From: a bacterium
GTDB taxonomy: Bacteria > UBP6 > UBA1177 > JAKLFG01
Direction: 5' to 3'
NCBI GenBank assembly: GCA_022711315.1
Contig: JAKLFG010000011.1
Coordinates: 1-54,003 of the forward strand
Length of the DNA: 54,003 nt
Every line of letters starts with the position of its first letter. Position 1 is the first letter of the stretch. Below, piece by piece: positions 1 through 8,087 of the stretch. The translations under genes and the position numbers were made by a program. The notes under the pieces were generated by a model. It did no database searches. It worked only from the letters and a program-made list of their open reading frames with translations, and was not told where the DNA came from.

Positions 1-855
1 GGCGATGACCCGCACATCGCTGCGGACCGGCGTCGAGGCGCCGACCGGCAGGTATTCCCTCTCCTGCATGAAACGCAGGAGTTTCGGCTGGAGCGCGACC
101 GGCATCTCGCCGATCTCGTCGATGAACAGCGTGCCCCCCTCGGCCGCCCCGACATAGCCGGGCGAGTTGCGATCGGCCCCGGTGAAGGCGCCCTTCTTGA
201 AGCCGAACAGTTCCGACTCGATGAGGTTCGGGTGGACCGCCGCCGCGTTGAAGGCGACGAAGGGTTTCCGGGCGCGCGGGCTTTCGTTGAGCAGGTGGCG
301 GGCGACGAGTTCCTTGCCGGTCCCCGATTCGCCGGTGATGAGCACCGTTTCGTCGGTCTTCGCTATCTCGACCGCCGACTCGAGGAGCCGCCGCATCTTT
401 TCCGACGCATGGACGATGCGGTACCGGTCCTCCTGCAACGACGCTATCTCGCGCCGGAGTCTTTTGTTCTCCTCGCGCAGGGAGAGCGTTTCGGCCGCCT
501 TCTCTATCTGCTGGAGGAGCACCTTGTAGTTGACCGGCTTGGTCAGGAAGTTGAAGGCCCCCTTCTGCATCGCCTTGACCGCCGTCTCGACATTGCCGTA
601 GGCCGTTATCACGATGACCGGGATGTCGGCGTCGAGTTGATGCACCGCCTCCATAAGGTCGATGCCATCGAAGCCGCCCGGCATGAGAAGGTCAGTGAGG
701 ACGAGCGACAGATTCTCTATCTCCCGCTTGACGATCCCCATCGCCTCGATGCCCGAATGGGCGGTGATGATGTCGTACCCCTGCTTCTCCAGTATCTGGC
801 GCATCGTGCCGAGCAGGGCGACCTCGTCGTCGATGAGCAATATGCGGTGTTTCAT
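1..855 (-). CDS. NtrC-family sigma-54-dependent response regulator (C-terminus beyond window)
   Basis: The visible 285 codons begin with a receiver domain (acidic pair D9/D10, phosphoacceptor D55 in the LTDLLMP motif, K106) followed from about residue 145 by an AAA+ sigma-54 activator domain. That domain has Walker A GESGTGKE at 175-182, the sigma-54 contact loop GAFTGA at 222-227 and Walker B GGTLFIDE at 240-247. Family knowledge: phosphorylation by a partner histidine kinase drives ring assembly and ATP-dependent remodelling of sigma-54 RNA polymerase. The rest of the AAA+ domain and the DNA-binding helix-turn-helix lie outside the window. The ATG at 855 is preceded by GGAGAGG. The gene is divergent from the lipoprotein gene at 1011. 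No partner kinase is visible here, so the target genes are unknown. Confidence 0.95.
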   Translation of the reverse strand, partial: MKHRILLIDDEVALLGTMRQILEKQGYDIITAHSGIEAMGIVKREIENLSLVLTDLLMPGGFDGIDLMEAVHQLDADIPVIVITAYGNVETAVKAMQKGAFNFLTKPVNYKVLLQQIEKAAETLSLREENKRLRREIASLQEDRYRIVHASEKMRRLLESAVEIAKTDETVLITGESGTGKELVARHLLNESPRARKPFVAFNAAAVHPNLIESELFGFKKGAFTGADRNSPGYVGAAEGGTLFIDEIGEMPVALQPKLLRFMQEREYLPVGASTPVRSDVRVIA

Positions 856-885
856 AACCTCTCCATATCCCTCCGAATTCGACCG

Positions 886-913
886 ATTGTACCGAACCGG
901 ACGAAGAGCGCAA
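886..913 (-). promoter_or_regulatory. sigma70-like promoter for the NtrC-type regulator
   Basis: Read on the minus strand: TTGCGC (913-908), a 16-nt spacer, TACAAT (891-886), about 30 nt upstream of the ATG at 855. It forms a divergent pair with the promoter at 933-961. Sequence match only. Confidence 0.5.
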
Positions 914-932
914 GGTATTTCTCTGGTATTTC

Positions 933-961
933 TTGAAAAAATAAGGGCGGCCCGGTATAAT
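933..961 (+). promoter_or_regulatory. sigma70-like promoter for the lipoprotein at 1011
   Basis: TTGAAA (933-938), 17-nt spacer, consensus TATAAT (956-961). The predicted transcript starts near 968. This leaves too little leader for the upstream in-frame ATG at 981 and favours the ATG at 1011, which has its own ribosome-binding site. Confidence 0.7.
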
Positions 962-1010
962 CGGTCCGATTGTCCGATCCATGAACCGTCCTTTGCGAGG
1001 GGAGAAGCCG

Positions 1011-2000
1011 ATGCGTCGAGTTCTTTTCATGGTCCTTGTGCTCACGGGTATCATCGCGGGGTGCGGCAAGAACGCCGAGGAGCGGCACACGCTCACCCTC
1101 GATCTCCGCTTCGACGCCGCCGAGGCGACCGACTGCACCAGTTATCAGGCCGACAAGTTCGTCGTCACCCTGTACACCGACGATTTCAAGACCCGCAAGA
1201 CCTTCGAGTTCGCCTGTGCCGCCGACATGCGCAAGCCGACACTGGAACTCGCGGCGGGGACCTATTATCTCACGGTCGAACTGCTGGACGGCGTCTACAT
1301 AAACAGTTGGGGCTCCGGACAGGTCTCCCTGATCAGCGACAAGACCCTTTCCGTGGACATGAACCAGTACGCCGGCGGCATAGACATCGAATGGTCCTCC
1401 TCGCTCTGCGACAAACTCGACATCGCGGTCCTTTCCGTTTCGGCGATCACCGGCGGATCGGCGGTCTCCGCGATCATCTGGGGACAGGAAACGACGGTGA
1501 CCGATCTTGCCATCGCCTGCCACGCCGAACGGCTCTCGCTCAACAACATCCCCTCCGGCCCCTACGCGGTCACGATAAGCGGCCGTCGCGCCGAGGACGC
1601 GCCGAGGACGCGCGCCACGGCGACGATAACGGTGACGCTCCCCGCGGGACAGGAAAAGACCCTGACGATCGACGACAAGAACCTTCTGCTCGAGGTGTCC
1701 GATCTCAAGGTGTCGTGGGAATTCGACAGCAAGAGCATCACCTCCTGCACGGACGCCGGTGTGGCGACCATCCGCGCCTCGGCCACCGGGGAGAGCGACA
1801 CCTTCTCGGAGGAGACGGCCTGCGAGACCGAAGGGACCCTGACGGTCTACGACCTCCCGCCGGGCGACTACACCATCACCGCCGACGGGCTCGACGCGAC
1901 CGGGAAGGTCACCTACACCGGTCACAAACTGCGGACCGTCGAAGCGGGAAAGGTCGGCAACGACGCCTATGCCGAGACCATCTACCTGAAACAGGAATGA
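1011..2000 (+). CDS. secreted lipoprotein with three beta-sandwich-like repeats
   Basis: This 329-aa protein has a short charged start, a hydrophobic stretch and a lipobox ending IIAGC, so it should be lipidated and envelope-anchored. The mature part contains three similar modules, each ending in a small-residue turn followed by a beta-strand pattern ([37 protein letters not shown]), resembling carboxypeptidase-regulatory-like or Ig-like folds. I do not recognise a named family and no enzymatic motif is evident. The start was chosen at 1011 because of the AGGGGAG site just upstream and the promoter position; an ATG at 981 is in frame but less likely. The downstream dksA-like gene follows after 17 nt and may be cotranscribed. 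Confidence 0.8.
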   Translation: MRRVLFMVLVLTGIIAGCGKNAEERHTLTLDLRFDAAEATDCTSYQADKFVVTLYTDDFKTRKTFEFACAADMRKPTLELAAGTYYLTVELLDGVYINSWGSGQVSLISDKTLSVDMNQYAGGIDIEWSSSLCDKLDIAVLSVSAITGGSAVSAIIWGQETTVTDLAIACHAERLSLNNIPSGPYAVTISGRRAEDAPRTRATATITVTLPAGQEKTLTIDDKNLLLEVSDLKVSWEFDSKSITSCTDAGVATIRASATGESDTFSEETACETEGTLTVYDLPPGDYTITADGLDATGKVTYTGHKLRTVEAGKVGNDAYAETIYLKQE

Positions 2001-2017
2001 CCTGATAGGAGAACGCC

Positions 2018-2410
2018 ATGCTTACCAAAAGACAGATCGACCACTTCCGCAAGCGCCTGCTCGCCGAACTCAAGGAGATCGAGGAGCGCAACAAGGAAAA
2101 GGTCGAGGAACTGGAGCAGGAGACCAACGACCCGTCGGACAAGTTCCACGGCGACGAGGCCGATCAGGCCAACTTCTCGGAGGAACGGAGCCGCCTGCTG
2201 CGCCTGCGCGACCGTGACCGAAAACTCATCAACAAACTCCACGAGACGCTCGCGAAGATAGACGGCGGCACCTACGGCATCTGCGAGTCCTGCGGCACCG
2301 AGATCGGCGCCGAGCGGCTCGAGATGCGCCCGGTCGCCGGCCTCTGCATCGAATGTAAGCAGAAACAGGAGGAGCGCGAGGAACGGGACAAGGCGCTCAA
2401 GCGGAGATAG
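2018..2410 (+). CDS. dksA: DksA/TraR-family zinc-finger transcription factor
   Basis: This 130-aa protein has a long charged N-terminal coiled coil and a C4 zinc finger near the C-terminus (CESC then CIEC). The tip of the coiled coil carries DEADQA, matching the DxxDxA motif that E. coli DksA inserts into the RNA polymerase secondary channel. That supports a true DksA-like activity (with ppGpp, adjusting initiation at rRNA and biosynthetic promoters) rather than a bare zinc-finger paralogue. The start is preceded by AGGAG. galU begins 5 nt after its stop, so the two are probably cotranscribed. Other DksA-like proteins may exist in the genome, so the gene symbol is provisional. Confidence 0.85.
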   Translation: MLTKRQIDHFRKRLLAELKEIEERNKEKVEELEQETNDPSDKFHGDEADQANFSEERSRLLRLRDRDRKLINKLHETLAKIDGGTYGICESCGTEIGAERLEMRPVAGLCIECKQKQEEREERDKALKRR

Positions 2411-2415
2411 TCCCG

Positions 2416-3270
2416 ATGCTCTCGCACGCCATCATCCCGGCCGCCGGCCTTGCCACACGGTTCCTCCCCGCCTCGAAATCAGTCCCCAAGGAATCGTTCC
2501 CCCTCTATGACCGCCCCGTCATCCAGCACATCGCGGAAGAGGCGGCGCAGGCGGGCATCCATAACATCGTGGTGGTCACCTCCGAGGGCAAGGAGGCCAT
2601 CACCGACCATTTCGATCGCATCAATCCGAAATTCCTGCAGGGGAAACTGCCCGAGGACATCGCGCGGGAACTCGATCGGCTCGAGGAACTCGCCGAGGTC
2701 ATCGCGGTGCGGCAGAAAAGCCAGAAAGGGCTCGGCCACGCGGTCCTGCGCGGCATGACCGCCGTCCCGACCGACCCGTTCGCGGTGATGCTCCCCGACA
2801 TGTTCCTCGTATCGCGTTCACCCGACAATGTGATGGTGCGGATGAAACGGCTGTACGAACAGCACGACCGCCCCGTCCTCGCGCTCATGCGGGTCCCCGA
2901 CGAGGATCGCAAACGGTACGGCATGGCCGAAGGCGAGGAGCGCGACGGCTTTTTCGAGATACGACGGCTGGTCGAGAAACCGGGCGTGGACGGCACCGCG
3001 TCCAACCTCGCCATCGTCGGCCGCTATCTGCTCCCCGGCGCGATCGGCCCGATACTGGAAAAGACCAGACCCGGCGCGAAAGGGGAGATACAACTCACCG
3101 ACGCGCTCAATACGCTGTGCGGCAAACAGCCGATGCTGGGACTCGTCCTGCGCGACGACGATCTGGTGTTCGACGCCGGGGACAAGGACGGGTACGCCTA
3201 CGCCAACGCCTATCTCGCCGCGAAACGGATACCCGGCTTCCTCGACACCGTGCGCCGGATGATCTCGTAG
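2416..3270 (+). CDS. galU: UTP-glucose-1-phosphate uridylyltransferase
   Basis: This 284-aa cytoplasmic enzyme makes UDP-glucose from UTP and glucose-1-phosphate for envelope polysaccharides. The N-terminal nucleotide-binding signature AIIPAAGLATRFLPASK followed by PKE, and the later EKP and GEIQLTDA motifs, are diagnostic of GalU-type sugar nucleotidyltransferases, and the length is normal. A GGAGA site overlaps the end of the dksA-like gene. A small secreted protein follows after 7 nt and then priA, so galU sits in the middle of a compact operon. Confidence 0.95.
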   Translation: MLSHAIIPAAGLATRFLPASKSVPKESFPLYDRPVIQHIAEEAAQAGIHNIVVVTSEGKEAITDHFDRINPKFLQGKLPEDIARELDRLEELAEVIAVRQKSQKGLGHAVLRGMTAVPTDPFAVMLPDMFLVSRSPDNVMVRMKRLYEQHDRPVLALMRVPDEDRKRYGMAEGEERDGFFEIRRLVEKPGVDGTASNLAIVGRYLLPGAIGPILEKTRPGAKGEIQLTDALNTLCGKQPMLGLVLRDDDLVFDAGDKDGYAYANAYLAAKRIPGFLDTVRRMIS

Positions 3271-3277
3271 GGACGCC

Positions 3278-3865
3278 ATGCATCATCCGCTCCTCATACC
3301 TCTCCTGTTCGCCTTTTTCATCACCCCGACGCAGATGGTCCAGCAGATGCTCCGCAACACCGTGGTCGATCTCCCCCTCGTCGAACTGGCGGGCGAGACG
3401 GGCGACGAGCCGCCCGCACCGGTGGCGCTCAAGTACGACCGCGCGAAGGACGAAGTGACGCTGACCGTCGCGCAGACCCCGTCGGTCATGAGCAAAGAGG
3501 GCGTCACGCCGTGGCTGCGACTCTTCTTCCTGCCACCGGTCGCCAAAGATGCCGACCCGGCCGAGCCGCTCATGGCGCGTCTTTCGAAACTGGGCATCAA
3601 CACCGAGAAGAAGGTGCTCTCGACCACGGGGCCCGGCGGCGAACTCATCCTGATCATCGGGAAGGAGCGGGCCGACGAGGATGCGCCCCACCTCGCCCTC
3701 TACCGAAGCGGTATGCTCCCCTTCCGGCTTTCATACGGCGAAACGACGGTCACCTTCGGCGAATACCACAAGAGCGTCCTGCCGCTCGCCTTCCCCGGCA
3801 CCGTCGAGATACGGGAACCGGCGCGAACGGTCCGGTACCGCTTCCTCCGCAATGAATACCGCTGA
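3278..3865 (+). CDS. small exported protein of unknown function
   Basis: This 195-aa protein starts with a hydrophobic segment (about residues 4-18) that looks like a Sec signal peptide or single anchor. The remainder is a mixed beta-rich domain with no cysteines and no motif I recognise. It is in a tight operon: 7 nt after galU, and its last 14 nt overlap the start of priA, so translation of priA may be coupled to it. Codon use matches its neighbours, which argues that it is a real gene although no family can be named. Confidence 0.7.
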   Translation: MHHPLLIPLLFAFFITPTQMVQQMLRNTVVDLPLVELAGETGDEPPAPVALKYDRAKDEVTLTVAQTPSVMSKEGVTPWLRLFFLPPVAKDADPAEPLMARLSKLGINTEKKVLSTTGPGGELILIIGKERADEDAPHLALYRSGMLPFRLSYGETTVTFGEYHKSVLPLAFPGTVEIREPARTVRYRFLRNEYR

Positions 3866-5849
3866 CCGCTTCGTCCGGCTCGTCATCCCGCGCCCCGGCA
3901 TCGAGGAACTCTACTACCGGCTCGAGGGCGACATGGAGGCCGGGCCCGGCTCTCTCGTCGAGATAGACCTGCGCAACGAGACCATCTGGGCCGTCGTGCG
4001 TGAGATCATAGGCGCGTTGCCGGAGGAACTGCGCGGCCTCGCCTGCCGCCCGGTGCGCCGCGTCATCGGCGACACCCCTCTTTTCCACGATCCGCGCGAA
4101 ACAAGGTTCCTCCAGTGGCTCGGCGACTACTATCTCTACCCGTTTCCCAAACTCGTCAAGCAGATCGTCGCCCCCTTCATATCGCCGCGCCGCACCCTGC
4201 CACGCCCGTCCGCCCCGGTCCCGCCGTGCGACACACCTCCCTGTACCGCGACGCTCGATGACGACCAGCGGCGTGTCGCGACGGCCATCCGCGCGCGGTG
4301 GCGTGACGGCGACCGGCGGCCGGTCCTCCTCTTCGGCGTCACCGGCAGCGGCAAGAGCGAGGTCTTCGCCGACCTCTGTCGCGAGGTGTTCGACTCCGGC
4401 GGTCAGGTGCTGTATCTCGTCCCGGAGGTGGGGCTCACCCCGGGCACGATAGCGCACCTCGAATCGCGGCTCGGCGAGCGGGCGGTCATCGCGCACAGTT
4501 ACCTGAGCCCCAAGAAGAGGTTCGACGCCTTTTCGCGGGCCTGCCGCGGCGAGGCGAAACTCATCGTCGGGACCCGATCGGCGCTCCTCTACCCGCTCTC
4601 GAAGATCGGGCTCATCATCGTGGACGAAGAGCACGACCCCAGTTACAAGAACATGGAGCCGCCCTACTACCACGCCCGCGACGCCGCGGTGATGAAGGCG
4701 AACCTGCTCGACATACCGGTCATCCTCGGGAGCGCGACACCATCGTCCGAATCGTGGCGGAACGCGCAACTCGGGAAATACCACCTCGAACGGCTCCCGC
4801 GCCGCGCCAACCGGCGACCGCTCCCCGCCGTCCGCATCTTCCCCTACCGCGGCGACACCTATCTCCCCTCGGACCTGCTCGACGCGGTGCGCGAAGGGAT
4901 CGCCCGCCGCGAACAGGCGCTTTTTTTCGTCAACCGGCGCGGCTTCTCGACCATCGCGGTCTGCCGCTCCTGCGAGGCGATCCAGAAATGCCCGCGCTGC
5001 GAGGTGGCGCTCGTCTATCACAAAAAGAAAGGCCGCCTGCTCTGCCACCACTGCAACTTCTCGATCGCCCCGGACCGGTGCGCCGCCTGCGCAGGGACCG
5101 ACCTTTCGCTCGAAGGCATCGGCATCGAACGGTTCACTGAAACGCTCCGCGGCCTTTTCCCCGGCGCCTCGGTCGTTTCGATAGATCGCGACAGCGTCCC
5201 CGACGAGACCGCGCTCGCGACCGAACTCGCGAAGATAGAGGACGGGACCCACGACATCGTCGCCGGGACCGTCATGATAAGCAAGGGACACAATTTTCCC
5301 GCGCTCCGGTGGGTGGTCATCAAGCACGCCGACTTCCTGCTGTCGCTCGCCGACTACCGCGCCGCGGAACGGTGCTTTCAGGTCGTGGCGCAGGTGGCGG
5401 GACGCGCCGGGAGGTTCGACATACCCGGCGAGGTGTGGGCCGAAGCGCAGAAACCGGAACATTACCTCTGGCGCTACCTTCCCGATTACGATTTCGAGGG
5501 GTTCATCGAGGAGGAACTCGCATGGCGCCGCGCACTCATGCTTCCCCCCTTCTCGCGGATGGCGGTCGTCAAGGTGGTCGCCTCCTCCGAAAAGGGGGCC
5601 GACGAGACGGCCCGCGCGCTGTACGACGAACTGCGCACGATGACCGCGGGCCGAAAGGTCCGTATCCTGCCGCCCGTCGCGCCGCCGCTCCAACGGGTCC
5701 ACAACCGTTATCGCCGCCATATCGTCCTCTCGGCGGCGAGTTTGCGCCCGCTCGCGCCGCTCCTTGCCGATCTCATCTCCCGGCACGGTCGCAGGCGCGG
5801 CATCACCGTCACCTGCGACATTGACGCCCTCTCGACGGTGCAGGTGTGA
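3852..5849 (+). CDS. priA: primosomal replication restart helicase PriA
   Basis: This 665-aa superfamily 2 helicase reloads the replisome at stalled forks. Visible motifs are Walker A GVTGSGKS (about 162-169), the DEEHD box (about 258), a zinc-binding insertion with all eight cysteines arranged as four CxxC pairs, the GTVMISKGHNFP motif and the AGRAGR arginine motif. The reading frame is open for 57 codons upstream, but that part is low-complexity and antisense-like. The ATG at 3852, overlapping the previous gene, gives the expected N-terminus of the 3'-DNA-binding domain. The stop overlaps the start region of the glycerate kinase gene. Confidence 0.95.
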   Translation: MNTADRFVRLVIPRPGIEELYYRLEGDMEAGPGSLVEIDLRNETIWAVVREIIGALPEELRGLACRPVRRVIGDTPLFHDPRETRFLQWLGDYYLYPFPKLVKQIVAPFISPRRTLPRPSAPVPPCDTPPCTATLDDDQRRVATAIRARWRDGDRRPVLLFGVTGSGKSEVFADLCREVFDSGGQVLYLVPEVGLTPGTIAHLESRLGERAVIAHSYLSPKKRFDAFSRACRGEAKLIVGTRSALLYPLSKIGLIIVDEEHDPSYKNMEPPYYHARDAAVMKANLLDIPVILGSATPSSESWRNAQLGKYHLERLPRRANRRPLPAVRIFPYRGDTYLPSDLLDAVREGIARREQALFFVNRRGFSTIAVCRSCEAIQKCPRCEVALVYHKKKGRLLCHHCNFSIAPDRCAACAGTDLSLEGIGIERFTETLRGLFPGASVVSIDRDSVPDETALATELAKIEDGTHDIVAGTVMISKGHNFPALRWVVIKHADFLLSLADYRAAERCFQVVAQVAGRAGRFDIPGEVWAEAQKPEHYLWRYLPDYDFEGFIEEELAWRRALMLPPFSRMAVVKVVASSEKGADETARALYDELRTMTAGRKVRILPPVAPPLQRVHNRYRRHIVLSAASLRPLAPLLADLISRHGRRRGITVTCDIDALSTVQV

Positions 5850-5851
5850 CG

Positions 5852-6946
5852 ATGCGCCTCGATCCCCGCATAGCCGTCGACATACCGCTCGTCTTCGACT
5901 TCCCCGGTGCGGCCCCCGACCCGCGACGCACCGCGCTCATCGCGCTCGGCAAATCGGCCCTCTTCATGGCGACACGCTTCTTCCGGCGACACCCCTCCTT
6001 CCGCGCGGTCGCCGGCATGGCGATCGTACCGGAAGGTCTGCCGCGCGACGACGCCGACCTGCCTTCGGGGCTCGCGGTCATCGCCTCGACCCATCCCCAG
6101 ATGACCGAAAAAAGTTTCGCCGCCGGCGCCGCGCTCGTCCGGTTCGTTTCGAGACACGCTCCCGTCGTCGACACCTTCATCGTCCTGCTGTCGGGCGGCG
6201 CATCGGCGCTTGTCGAACACGGCCCCGCTCCCGACGAGTTCTCTAGCCTCAACCATGAACTGCTCCGCGCAGGGCTCCCCATACAGGAGATGAACCGGCG
6301 CCGCATTGCGTTGTCGGGCATCAAGGGGGGCAAACTCGCCCGCCGCGCCCCCGACGCCGACTGGCTGACCTTCGTGATGAGCGATATCCCCGCCCCCGAC
6401 GGACACCGTCTCGTCGGCTCGATGCCCTCGTGGTCACCCGACGAGCCGCGCCACCATCTCGTGCCGGTCGCCGACGGCGGCCTCCTCCACGACCGCTACG
6501 CCGCCGAACTGGCCCGCTGCGGCTACCGCATCGCCTTTGAGAAACGGTTCCTCGCCGGCACGGTCAATGATTGGGCTCACCGGATCGCCGCGCAGGAACT
6601 CCGCCCGGGCGAGGCGCTTCTTATCACCGGCGAGCCGACGCTCGCTCTCACCGTCGCGACACCGGGCACCGGTGGCCGGATGGCCCACCTCGCCCTTCTG
6701 CTCGCGGAGCGGCTCGATGACGGGCTGACGCTCCACGCCCTTTCAAGCGACGGCATCGACGGCGCCTCTCCGTACGCCGGCATCATCTTCACGCCCGAGG
6801 AACGCCGCCGGTTCGACCGGTCACTCATCGCCGATCATCTGGCACGATTCGACGCCTATTCTTTTTTTGAAAAGTACGGCTGTGCGCTGAAGACCGGCTA
6901 CACCGGTGTCAACCTGAACGATGTGGTCGTGGTGACAAGGGACTAG
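5852..6946 (+). CDS. glycerate 2-kinase (MOFRL/DUF4147 family)
   Basis: This 364-aa protein phosphorylates D-glycerate to 2-phosphoglycerate by family assignment. Diagnostic stretches are LLSGGASAL in the N-terminal DUF4147 domain, SGIKGGKLA, and the C-terminal MOFRL domain with SSDGIDGA and the closing TGYTGVNLND pattern. It is shorter than many family members (about 420-450 aa) because the N-terminus is compact; the glycine-rich and C-terminal motifs are all present. ATG 5852 has AGGTG at good spacing. A GTG at 5846 overlapping the priA stop is an alternative. Its stop codon overlaps that of the convergent thioredoxin-CcdA gene by 4 nt. Confidence 0.85.
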   Translation: MRLDPRIAVDIPLVFDFPGAAPDPRRTALIALGKSALFMATRFFRRHPSFRAVAGMAIVPEGLPRDDADLPSGLAVIASTHPQMTEKSFAAGAALVRFVSRHAPVVDTFIVLLSGGASALVEHGPAPDEFSSLNHELLRAGLPIQEMNRRRIALSGIKGGKLARRAPDADWLTFVMSDIPAPDGHRLVGSMPSWSPDEPRHHLVPVADGGLLHDRYAAELARCGYRIAFEKRFLAGTVNDWAHRIAAQELRPGEALLITGEPTLALTVATPGTGGRMAHLALLLAERLDDGLTLHALSSDGIDGASPYAGIIFTPEERRRFDRSLIADHLARFDAYSFFEKYGCALKTGYTGVNLNDVVVVTRD

Positions 6947-8076
6947 GAAAAGACCAGCAGGTCGGGCTTGAACACCAGTATCAGACCAAGCGCCAGCATG
7001 AGTGAGCCCGACACCAGTTTCAATACCTTCGCGTGCTTCTCCTGAAAACGGTACTTGCCCATCGTCAGCACGAACAGGAGCACGATGGCGCCGAGCGGGA
7101 TGACATAGTAGATGTTGTAGAGCGCCATGTAGAGATATTTCGGCAGGGTGCCGATGTTCTGGATGGAAAGGACCCTCGTATAGATGGCCGGGAACCCGAT
7201 CGTGCAGGCGAGTTCTATGAGATTGACGAAAAAGGCGAGCGCGACGGTCCCGGCGAAGGCGAGCCCGAGATCGTTCTCGTTCATGACCTTGCGCATCTTG
7301 TCGAAGAGTTTCGGCTTGGCCTTTTCCGGTATCATGAGACTCACCCCTTTCTTGAAGAAGAAGAACTCCTTCATGTTGATGAGCCCCATAACGACCGCGA
7401 CGAGCCCGAGCGCTATCGTCACATACTCCTTGATGCCGAGGAACATGAAGATGTTAAGCCACGCGGTCATGAACAGGAAATAGACGATGGCCGACGAAAC
7501 GACGAAGACGCTGCCGATCATGATGAGTTTCCGACGGCTCCCGGCGTTCACAAGCAGGGTGAGCAGGAACATGAGCACCCACATCGCGCAGGGGTTGATG
7601 CCGTCGAGAAGCCCGAGGATGAAGGTGAAGGAGGGAAGACTCACCAGATGGGGGTCTATCGTGCCGAAGACCGGGATATGTATCAGTTTGTCGTCCCGCT
7701 CTCCGCAGGTCCGGTCGCTGTCGAGATGCTCGTGTATCATCTGTTCGAGCATCTTGTCGTGCATCCCCTGACGGAACCCCACCACCGACTTCGCGCCGAG
7801 GATGAAGGTCGGGACGCCGCGGCTCTCTATCTTGAGTTCGTCGCATTTGCTCTTGAACAGCGCGCGGTTCTCATCGCTTTGCGATATCTCCAGATCGCGG
7901 AAGGTCAATTCCGGATGACGCTTTTTGAGTTCCTCGACGAAGGGGTGCGCCTCCTTGCAGTGGGGACACGACCGCGAATAGAAGAAATAGAACACCTGCT
8001 CGTCGTTCTCCTGCGCCATGACCGGGGCCGAGCACAAAAGCACCGCGAAGAATATCAGGAATGCGTTTCGCGCCAT
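6943..8076 (-). CDS. periplasmic thioredoxin domain fused to a CcdA/DsbD-type membrane domain
   Basis: This 377-aa protein has a signal peptide (residues 1-21, ending VMAQ), a thioredoxin-fold domain with active site CPHC (C37, C40) and a cis-proline loop GVPTF, then a polytopic membrane domain with about six helices. The membrane part carries a conserved cysteine in an NPC motif on its first helix and a second in an ELAC motif on a later helix, as in CcdA/DsbD electron carriers. The order is thioredoxin first and membrane domain second. A role in moving reducing equivalents across the inner membrane to periplasmic disulfides is inferred. It follows the RND-type exporter by 11 nt and has an AAGGAGG site, so the two form an operon. 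Confidence 0.85.
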   Translation of the reverse strand: MARNAFLIFFAVLLCSAPVMAQENDEQVFYFFYSRSCPHCKEAHPFVEELKKRHPELTFRDLEISQSDENRALFKSKCDELKIESRGVPTFILGAKSVVGFRQGMHDKMLEQMIHEHLDSDRTCGERDDKLIHIPVFGTIDPHLVSLPSFTFILGLLDGINPCAMWVLMFLLTLLVNAGSRRKLIMIGSVFVVSSAIVYFLFMTAWLNIFMFLGIKEYVTIALGLVAVVMGLINMKEFFFFKKGVSLMIPEKAKPKLFDKMRKVMNENDLGLAFAGTVALAFFVNLIELACTIGFPAIYTRVLSIQNIGTLPKYLYMALYNIYYVIPLGAIVLLFVLTMGKYRFQEKHAKVLKLVSGSLMLALGLILVFKPDLLVFS

Positions 8077-8087
8077 GACGGACCTCC

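Noticed and set aside
981..1010. Earlier in-frame ATG for the lipoprotein at 1011
   Set aside because: It would lie about 13 nt from the predicted transcription start with no ribosome-binding site; the ATG at 1011 has AGGGGAG and begins a proper signal peptide.
3750..5786. Long minus-strand ORF (678 codons) opposite priA; likewise 26515-28296 minus, 7033-8130 plus, 9216-10409 plus
   Set aside because: These are antisense or alternative-frame openings expected in GC-rich coding DNA. They translate to Arg/Asp/His-rich nonsense with no family motifs, while the opposite strand encodes recognisable proteins.
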